From positions 1 through 34,320 of the forward strand of contig JAIPDC010000012.1 of the NCBI GenBank assembly GCA_021737865.1: a DNA stretch of 34,320 nt. Reading direction: 5' to 3'. Below, piece by piece: positions 27,186 to 34,320 of this stretch; position 1 is the first letter of the stretch; each line of letters opens with the position of its first letter. The translations under genes and the position numbers were made by a program. The DNA is from Rhodoferax sp. Lineage in GTDB: Bacteria; Pseudomonadota; Gammaproteobacteria; Burkholderiales; Burkholderiaceae_C. The notes below the pieces were generated by a model. It did no database searches and had not been told where the DNA came from. It worked only from the letters and a program-made list of their open reading frames with translations.

Positions 27186-29810
27186 ATGCGCTTTCGCACC
27201 AAAACCATCGTTGGCGTAGCCGTCATCGAATTCGCCTTACTGGCCGTGTTGGTGGGAAGCGCCCTGTCCATTCTGCGCGAATCCAATGAGGCCGAACTGA
27301 CCCGCCGCGTGCAACTCGGCGGTCAGCTGTTGGCGGTGGCGGCCAAGGACGCCGTCATCTCGCAGGACCTTGCCACATTGGACTCTCTGGTGGCGGAGGC
27401 GATGGCCTCCGGTCAGATGGCTTTTGTCAGCGTACTCGACGCCGGCGGTACCGTGCTGGCCCGTCAGGGGGATGCCGCGCTGCTGGCGCGTCCGTTTCAT
27501 CCCGACGCGGCTATCGACCAGGTCACGGATGGCATTTTCGAGTGGTCGGCCCCGGTGCTGGCAGGTGGCATTCGCCATGGCGAGGTGCGGGTGGGTGTGT
27601 CGATCGATCCGCTAAAGGTCCTGCTGGCCAATACCCGGCGCTGGGCGGCCAGTATTGCGGCCATAGAAATCGCCCTGGTCGCGCTGTTCTCCTGGCTGCT
27701 CGGGAGCTATCTGGCGCGCCAGCTGGTCGCGCTGCAGCAGGCCAGCAAGCGCTATGGCGCCGGCGACTTCGAGCACCAGATCGTGGTGGTCGGTGATGAC
27801 GAACTCGCGCAGACCGCGTTGGCCTTGAACCGCATGGCACAACAACTCGGTGCTGAGCGGCAGTTGCTGGAAAGTGAAAACTTTGAACGCGTGCAGGCGC
27901 AGCAGGCGGCGGAGAAGTCCAGCAGACTGCTGCGCGATTCCATCAGCAGCATTGCCCAGGGCTTCACCATTTATGATGAAGAAGACCGCCTCGTGCAGTG
28001 CAACGAGACATACCTGCGCTTTTACGAATCCAGCCGAGACCTGATTGTCCCGGGCAACACCTTCGAAACGATTGTGCGAAAAGGTGCAGAGCGCGGCCAA
28101 TATGCAGAGGCGATCGGAAATGTGGATGCCTGGGTCAAACAACGGGTGGCACAACACCAAAGCGCCAGCGGCGAGGTGATTGAGCAACGGTTGGCCGATG
28201 GCCGTTGGCTGTTGATCGTGGAGCACCGCACGCCCAGCGGCTACATAGTTGGCAACCGCATTGACATCACCGAGCTCAAGAACACCGCGCAAGCCCTGGC
28301 TGACAGCGAGCAGCGCTGGGAACTGGCTGTGAGCGGTGCCAACGACGGCATCTGGGACTGGAACCTGCAGACCGACGAGATCTTTTTCTCCGGGCGCTGG
28401 AAGTCTATGCTGGGCTACGGCGACGATGAAATTGGGAGCACACTCGACGAGTGGAGTAGCCGCGTGCACCCCGACGACCTGGAGTACACCCTGGCTGAAG
28501 TGCAACGCCATCTGCGCGGCGAGACGGCCTTTTACCAATGCGAGCATCGCATGCGCTGCAAGAATGGCAGCTACATCTGGATTCTTGATCGCGGCCGTGC
28601 ACTGATTGACGCGCAGGGCCGGGCGGTGCGTATGTCGGGCTCGCACAGCGACATCACCGAACGGCGCGCCGCCCAAGAGCGAGAGCGTGAGCACGCCGGG
28701 CAACTCAAGGCCATCTTCACGCTCAGCCCGGACGGTTTTGTGTCCTTTGACAGCGCGCGCTGCGTGAAATATGTGAGCCCGGCTTTTACCCGAATGACCA
28801 CCCTGCAAGCGCATGACATGGTGGGCCTGAGTGAAGCAGATTTCACACAGCGTCTGGCCAACCTCTGCCTGCCAGGCGCGCCCTTTGCGGGTCTGGCTGC
28901 TTTGCGGGCCATCGGCGCAGACGGCAACGCCGGGCAACGCCAGGTCTTTGAACTGGCCGATGCCAACAAGAGCGTGATCGAGGTGGGGCTGCGTGAAGCG
29001 CAGACAGACAACGTGTCACAGGTTCTCTACCTGCGCGACATCACCCATGAAACCGCAGTGGACCGCATGAAAAGCGAATTTCTGTCGACTGCGGCGCATG
29101 AGCTGCGCACACCCATGGCCAGCATCTATGGCTTTGCCGAAGTCTTGCTGACACAGGAACTCGATGCCCCGAGCCAGCGGGAATTTCTTGCCATCATCTA
29201 CAAGCAGTCAGAACTCATGGCGTCGATCCTGAACGAGCTGCTCGACCTGGCCCGCATTGAAGCCCGCAAGGGCAAGGACTTTGTGTTTACAGCAACCCCG
29301 CTGCACACGCTTGTCCAAGAGGTGGTACATGCATTCAAACCACCGGCCGGACGCTCGGCCCCCACCCTGATGAACCCGGGTGCACTGTTCACGGTCATGG
29401 CTGACGGGAAAAAGGCCCAGCAGGCGCTATTAAACGTACTATCCAACGCCTACAAATACTCACCCGGTGGTGGCGCGGTGCACATTGAACTGCTGGATGC
29501 CCCGGCAACGATGGCCGCTGCACCGCTGGTCGGCATTCGCATAACGGACCAGGGCATTGGGATGACGCCGGCGCAACTGGGCCGCGTATTTGAACGCTTT
29601 TACCGCGCCGACAGCTCCGGCAAGTTCCCCGGCACCGGCCTGGGCATGAGCATCGTGCAGGAGATCATGACGCTGCACCGGGGAAAGATCGACATACAAA
29701 GTTCGCCTGGCGAAGGCACCACAGTCACCCTGTGGTTGCCCGCCTGCCAAGACAGCGATAACCTGTCACCACCTACCGCCGTCAACGTCCATGAAACGCA
29801 GCACCGATAA
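27186..29810 (+). CDS. HAMP-triple PAS sensor histidine kinase partnered with PhnD-like protein (family member D)
   Basis: An 874-residue membrane kinase. A membrane segment (about 8-29), a small periplasmic domain (about 31-150), a second membrane segment (about 155-174) and HAMP (about 176-230) are followed by three PAS domains: PAS_7-like (about 250-365), PAS_3-like (about 375-495) and the family PAS (about 505-620) with Cys561. HisKA has AAHELRTPM (H638); HATPase follows. ATG 27186 is chosen because the membrane segment begins just after it; the frame upstream overlaps the PhnD-like gene. The small periplasmic domain could dock the PhnD-like protein. Its 3' end overlaps the next kinase by 20 bases. 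Confidence 0.92.
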   Translation: MRFRTKTIVGVAVIEFALLAVLVGSALSILRESNEAELTRRVQLGGQLLAVAAKDAVISQDLATLDSLVAEAMASGQMAFVSVLDAGGTVLARQGDAALLARPFHPDAAIDQVTDGIFEWSAPVLAGGIRHGEVRVGVSIDPLKVLLANTRRWAASIAAIEIALVALFSWLLGSYLARQLVALQQASKRYGAGDFEHQIVVVGDDELAQTALALNRMAQQLGAERQLLESENFERVQAQQAAEKSSRLLRDSISSIAQGFTIYDEEDRLVQCNETYLRFYESSRDLIVPGNTFETIVRKGAERGQYAEAIGNVDAWVKQRVAQHQSASGEVIEQRLADGRWLLIVEHRTPSGYIVGNRIDITELKNTAQALADSEQRWELAVSGANDGIWDWNLQTDEIFFSGRWKSMLGYGDDEIGSTLDEWSSRVHPDDLEYTLAEVQRHLRGETAFYQCEHRMRCKNGSYIWILDRGRALIDAQGRAVRMSGSHSDITERRAAQEREREHAGQLKAIFTLSPDGFVSFDSARCVKYVSPAFTRMTTLQAHDMVGLSEADFTQRLANLCLPGAPFAGLAALRAIGADGNAGQRQVFELADANKSVIEVGLREAQTDNVSQVLYLRDITHETAVDRMKSEFLSTAAHELRTPMASIYGFAEVLLTQELDAPSQREFLAIIYKQSELMASILNELLDLARIEARKGKDFVFTATPLHTLVQEVVHAFKPPAGRSAPTLMNPGALFTVMADGKKAQQALLNVLSNAYKYSPGGGAVHIELLDAPATMAAAPLVGIRITDQGIGMTPAQLGRVFERFYRADSSGKFPGTGLGMSIVQEIMTLHRGKIDIQSSPGEGTTVTLWLPACQDSDNLSPPTAVNVHETQHR

Positions 29811-31647
29811 CGCGACTACCCCTGCCCTTGATCCCAACACGCTGCTGCGCACGGTGATTGACGAAAACCCCAGCATCATCCTGATGAAAGACTGGGACGG
29901 CAAGTTCCTGATCGGCAACCGGGCGCTGGCCAACCTCTATGGAACCACGCCGGAGGAGCTGGTTGGCAAGGACGACGGCGCATTCAACCCGAATGTCGAG
30001 CAGGTGGCGTTCTACCTGCAAAACGTCCGCGAGGTGATGTCGCAGTCGCAGACCCAAGTGGTAATGGAAGAGTCCACCAATTCGGCCACCGGCGAGGTCA
30101 CCTACTACCAATCGATCAAAAAGCCACTGGTCACCCGGGAGGGCAAGAAACAGATACTCGTCATCGCCCATGACGTCACCGAACTCAAGCGCATGCAAAC
30201 CCGCCTGGAGGAAAGTGAACGGCGCCTGCGCTATGTGCTGGACGCCACCGGCGAAGGCGTATGGGACTGGAACACGACGAGCGGCATCGTGACCCACAAC
30301 AGCCGGTGGTGCGAAATTATCGGACTCGACATTGAGCACCTGGAACACCCGGTTGCGCTTTTCGCCGATTTGCTGCATCCCGAGGACAGGGACATGGTCA
30401 TGCAGCGACTGCAAAAGTGCCTGGACGGCCAGGGTGTGTACCGCAGCGAGCACCGGATGCGGTTGAACGACGGACGTGTGGTTTGGGTACTCGACCGCGG
30501 CGATGTGGTGGAGCGCGATGCCGCCGGAAAGCCTGTGCGGATGGTGGGCAGTTTCACCGACATCAGTGAGCGCAAGGCCGGTGAACTGGCACTGGGCGTG
30601 CGGACCGAATTGCTCAACGCCATTTTCGACCTGAGCCCTGATGGCTTTGTTTCATTCGATGAAGACAGAAAAGTCAACTACGCCAGCCCGGCATTCACCA
30701 GCTTGACCCAAATACAAACTGCATCGATCACCGGGGTCAGTGAACAGGTGTTTTCCGACCTGCTGACGCAGCGGTGTTTGCCAAGCGCCAAGTTCGCCGG
30801 GGTGCAGCGCCTGCGCGAAAACGCCATGGCGAGCCGTGCCGAGGAGCGTGAACTCATCGAACTGACCCAGCCAGCGCGGCGTGTGCTGGAGGTGGGTCTG
30901 CGGCTCAGCGTATCGGGAACTGTTTCCCAGATTCTGTATTTTCGGGATGTGACCCACGAAACCGAAGTGGACCAGATGAAAAGCGATTTCCTGTCCACCG
31001 CGGCGCATGAACTGCGCACCCCGATGGCCAGCATCTACGGGTTTGCCGAAGTACTGCTCACCCAGGACCTCGACGACAGCAGCCGCAAGGAGTTTATGGG
31101 GATTATTTTCAGGCAGTCCGAACTGATGGCGTCGATCCTGAACGAGCTGCTCGACCTGGCCCGCATCGAGGCACGCCGGGGGAAGGATTTTGAGTTGGTG
31201 TCCACGGACGTTGCAGCGCTGGTCCGCAGCACCGTGAGTGAGTTTCGACTTCCGGCCGGCCGCCTGGCGCCCGTGGTCACCAGCCCGGACACAGCATGGG
31301 ACATCATGGTCGACCGCAAGAAGGTGCAACAGGCAATTTTGAATATCCTGTCCAATGCCTACAAATACTCGCGTAGCGGTGATGCAGTGGAGATCTTCAT
31401 CGAACCCACGGGAACCGGCAACCTGATTGCGATACGCACGGTGGACCAGGGCATTGGCATGAACGCCGAGCAGGTCAGACGGGTATCCGAGCGCTTCTAC
31501 CGGGCCGACACCTCGGGCACCATCCCCGGCACCGGACTGGGAATGAGCATCGTCAAGGAGATCGTCGAGCTGCACCACGGCAAACTACTGGTTTCCAGTT
31601 CACCCGGCCAGGGTACATCCATCACGCTGCAGTTCCCGGTTGCTTAA
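29791..31647 (+). CDS. Cytoplasmic triple-PAS sensor histidine kinase (family member E)
   Basis: A 618-residue protein with no membrane segment. PAS 1 (about 18-133; VIDENPSIILMKDWDGKFL) and a PAS_3-type PAS 2 (about 140-262; GEGVWDWN) precede the family PAS (about 270-390) with Cys329. HisKA has AAHELRTPM (H407), and HATPase has DQGIGM and GTGLGMS boxes. There is no receiver. The start lies inside the end of kinase D (20-base overlap), implying coupled translation and possibly cooperation of the two kinases. The gene for a small protein with an excellent ribosome binding site follows. Confidence 0.93.
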   Translation: MKRSTDNATTPALDPNTLLRTVIDENPSIILMKDWDGKFLIGNRALANLYGTTPEELVGKDDGAFNPNVEQVAFYLQNVREVMSQSQTQVVMEESTNSATGEVTYYQSIKKPLVTREGKKQILVIAHDVTELKRMQTRLEESERRLRYVLDATGEGVWDWNTTSGIVTHNSRWCEIIGLDIEHLEHPVALFADLLHPEDRDMVMQRLQKCLDGQGVYRSEHRMRLNDGRVVWVLDRGDVVERDAAGKPVRMVGSFTDISERKAGELALGVRTELLNAIFDLSPDGFVSFDEDRKVNYASPAFTSLTQIQTASITGVSEQVFSDLLTQRCLPSAKFAGVQRLRENAMASRAEERELIELTQPARRVLEVGLRLSVSGTVSQILYFRDVTHETEVDQMKSDFLSTAAHELRTPMASIYGFAEVLLTQDLDDSSRKEFMGIIFRQSELMASILNELLDLARIEARRGKDFELVSTDVAALVRSTVSEFRLPAGRLAPVVTSPDTAWDIMVDRKKVQQAILNILSNAYKYSRSGDAVEIFIEPTGTGNLIAIRTVDQGIGMNAEQVRRVSERFYRADTSGTIPGTGLGMSIVKEIVELHHGKLLVSSSPGQGTSITLQFPVA

Positions 31648-31650
31648 TAC

Positions 31651-31656
31651 AGGAGG
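31651..31656 (+). promoter_or_regulatory. Consensus ribosome binding site AGGAGG
   Basis: A perfect AGGAGG eight bases before ATG 31665. It is the strongest Shine-Dalgarno site in the operon, where most starts have weak sites or depend on overlap. The small protein it serves may be made in larger amounts than the kinases. Confidence 0.8.
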
Positions 31657-31664
31657 CGCTCACC

Positions 31665-31991
31665 ATGAGAACCCGTCACCATTACATCCCCATCGTCGAT
31701 GCCAAAGAGGGCATGCTTCTGGGCGCACCGTCCAATGCGGTCAGGGGCGGCTCGATGAGTTTCAGCCTGCCCGCAGGTCACGCACTGACCGATGAAAATC
31801 TGCACCAGTTGCTGGCGCACCATGTGGAATTCATTTTTGTATTGATGCCCGACACGCGTTCGGATGAGCAGGTTGCCATCGATGCAGCCATGGCCGCCCG
31901 GCGCATCATCAAGATTTTTGAGTCAGCTGATTTTTCTGACGCCAACACGGCCGCCCTGTTTGATCAGGTGCTGTGTTACCGGAGTGCATGA
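31665..31991 (+). CDS. Small protein resembling the N-terminal module of HD-type signalling proteins
   Basis: A 108-residue soluble protein that I cannot name. Its start (IVDAKEGMLLG, then FSLPAGHALTDENLHQLLAHHVEFIFV) has the pattern of the small beta-rich module often found before HD-GYP or HDOD domains (roughly: GM-L, LPAG-LT, L-hydrophobic end). The rest is helical. It is followed directly by the HDOD gene, whose start overlaps its stop, so the two may be a split form of a normally fused protein. No catalytic residues are evident. Confidence 0.8.
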   Translation: MRTRHHYIPIVDAKEGMLLGAPSNAVRGGSMSFSLPAGHALTDENLHQLLAHHVEFIFVLMPDTRSDEQVAIDAAMAARRIIKIFESADFSDANTAALFDQVLCYRSA

Positions 31992-32848
31992 TGGCCGCTC
32001 TACCGATTGATCGCCAACAGGTTATCGAACACAGTGATGCACTGGCCAGCTTCCCGCGCGCCGTGTCTGAAATTCTCGCCACCATTGACGACCCGGACGG
32101 CAACCTGCGGGTGCTGGTGGGCTGTATCAACCACGACCCGATCATTGCGGCGAGGGTTTTGTCGGTTGCCAACCGGGCGGCCGCGCGCTCCCGGCGCGAC
32201 TCGGACGTCACCGACATCTACACCGCCACCTCACTGATCGGGATGACCCGTGTGCGTGAAATCACGCTGATCAGCAGTTTGAAGAATTTTGTCAGCAACA
32301 TGATTTCCGACGAGCACGGGGTCAGGCTATGGAGCCACAGCGTCGGTGTGGGTGTGTGCTGCGAGGAAATAGGGGCCCACATCGAAGCCACCATTTCCAT
32401 CGATTCCAGCCTGATAGCCGGGCTGCTGCACGACATCGGGCAGTTCTGGTTTCAAGCGATTGAGCCCGACGCCTTTCGGGCCTGTCGCCTGGAGTCGATT
32501 CAGCGCAGCGCGCCCATCGAGCACGTTGAGCGCGCACATTTTGGCGTCGACCACGCCACCGTGGGTCGGTGGCTGGCAGAGCACTGGCAGTTGCCGAAAG
32601 ACATCTGCGCGGCGATCGGAGGCCACCACGCGCCGGATTCGGTTGCAGACGGCTTTTTGGTGCCACTGGTGCATGTGGCCGAGGTACTGAGCAATGCGCT
32701 GGAGTTGTCAGGCGGAAATGCCAACCATGTGTCGTATGTTTCGAGCGCGGCCTGCAAGAAGCTCGGGCTGGTTTGGAATGAGGGCAGCCAGTCGCTGTTT
32801 GGCCGGATTGAAGCGCGCGCGCAGCACGCCAATGCTTTCTTCTCGTGA
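31991..32848 (+). CDS. HDOD domain protein
   Basis: About 285 residues. The HDOD fold spans about 15-215: the opening LASFPRAVSEILATIDDPDG, then NHDPIIAARVLSVANRAA, the TSLIGMTRVREI helix and LLHDIGQFWF, which is the degenerate HD region. HDOD proteins are non-catalytic or poorly understood signalling proteins, often placed with kinases and cyclic-di-GMP enzymes. ATG 31991 is preferred because GGAG (31981-31984) lies six bases before it; ATG 31988 is only three bases away. The start overlaps the small protein's stop. It is the last gene of the plus-strand run and ends ten bases from a convergent kinase gene, with no clear terminator between them. Confidence 0.92.
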   Translation: MAALPIDRQQVIEHSDALASFPRAVSEILATIDDPDGNLRVLVGCINHDPIIAARVLSVANRAAARSRRDSDVTDIYTATSLIGMTRVREITLISSLKNFVSNMISDEHGVRLWSHSVGVGVCCEEIGAHIEATISIDSSLIAGLLHDIGQFWFQAIEPDAFRACRLESIQRSAPIEHVERAHFGVDHATVGRWLAEHWQLPKDICAAIGGHHAPDSVADGFLVPLVHVAEVLSNALELSGGNANHVSYVSSAACKKLGLVWNEGSQSLFGRIEARAQHANAFFS

Positions 32849-32858
32849 GAGATTGCTG

Positions 32859-34039
<1,181 letters not shown>

Positions 34040-34040
<1 letters not shown>

Positions 34041-34320
34041 TACTTTATCTCCCATTGATGTATTTGCGCCAGACCGAGCAGGCGGTCCTGCACCGCAGAA
34101 AACTGAAAACCGTCCATCAAGCGGGCTGCATCGTCGATCTCAGCGGCGAGCACCGTGCCGGCAGCAGCCTCCTGCAGGCCCCTGAAGCGGCTGATGGCGG
34201 TGAACCGCTTTTGTTGGAGCAAGGGCAGCAATTCGTTCACCAGCGCGGCCATGCGCGGGGCATCGAAAGCTCTGTCGGGGACCCGCATCGGTGCGGGCGC
34301 ATCTGTGGCCGGGTCATGGT
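34040..34320 (-). CDS. C-terminal end of a signalling protein, probably a hybrid kinase (5' end outside window)
   Basis: The frame is open to the right window edge, so only the last 93 or so codons are seen. The visible part is helical: RMAALVNELLPLL, FRGLQEAA, then a short FQFSAVQDRLLGLA end. It aligns by eye with the segment after the HPt domain of the hybrid kinase encoded at 17832 ([13 protein letters not shown] and ALEELYAAA at matching positions). I therefore infer that this is the tail of a similar hybrid kinase. It is coupled to the REC-kinase gene by a TAATG overlap. An internal ATG at 34288 could start an 82-residue protein, but it has no special support. Confidence 0.65.

Noticed and set aside
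25540-31200. Direct DNA repeats around the kinase H-boxes as a mobile or repeat element
   Set aside because: The similarity follows the reading frames of paralogous kinases, so it reflects gene duplication and not a separate repeat element.

Overview
The window is GC-rich DNA from a probable betaproteobacterium of the Comamonadaceae type (Rhodoferax/Polaromonas/Acidovorax relatives). This rests on codon use, protein style and one dispersed-repeat-like intergenic segment; there is no rRNA or other phylogenetic marker here. It is almost entirely signal-transduction genes. No tRNA, rRNA, CRISPR array, transposase or phage gene is visible, and no gene-free stretch exceeds 300 bases.

Left part (1-6726): the 3' part of a HAMP-PAS-PAS-GGDEF-EAL protein (+) faces a three-gene minus-strand group: a GT39/ArnT-like membrane glycosyltransferase, a PAP2 lipid phosphatase overlapping it by 4 bases, and a fused MFS/spermidine-synthase-like membrane protein.

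Middle (6800-12121): two nearly identical response regulators with an unusual order (MerR/excisionase-type helix-turn-helix first, receiver second) bracket a minus-strand pair of membrane kinases, one a hybrid with two receivers and one simple. The two regulators have identical DNA-reading regions and share a 30-base upstream block (24/30 identical) at exactly the same distance from their start codons. This suggests two receiver inputs acting on one set of operators, possibly including their own promoters.

Right part (11492-32848): fifteen plus-strand genes lie almost without gaps (only one gap, 83 bases, exceeds 28) and probably form one very long signalling operon. In order: HTH-REC regulator, degenerate kinase, lone receiver, degenerate GGDEF protein, intact diguanylate cyclase, dCache kinase, large hybrid kinase (4HB-HAMP-GAF-HK-REC-REC-HPt), REC-HD-GYP phosphodiesterase, PAS-PAS kinase, CHASE kinase, PhnD-like binding protein, its HAMP/PAS kinase, another triple-PAS kinase, a 108-residue protein and an HDOD protein. 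Five of the kinases share one PAS-HisKA-HATPase core, including an invariant Cys in the PAS domain, while their sensor parts all differ. A minus-strand REC-kinase and the tail of another signalling protein close the window.

How the parts may work together (inference): many inputs (periplasmic ligands through dCache, CHASE and PhnD-like modules; cytoplasmic signals through PAS and GAF) feed a few receivers. The visible outputs are cyclic-di-GMP synthesis and breakdown (GGDEF, HD-GYP, EAL) and transcription through the two HTH-REC proteins.
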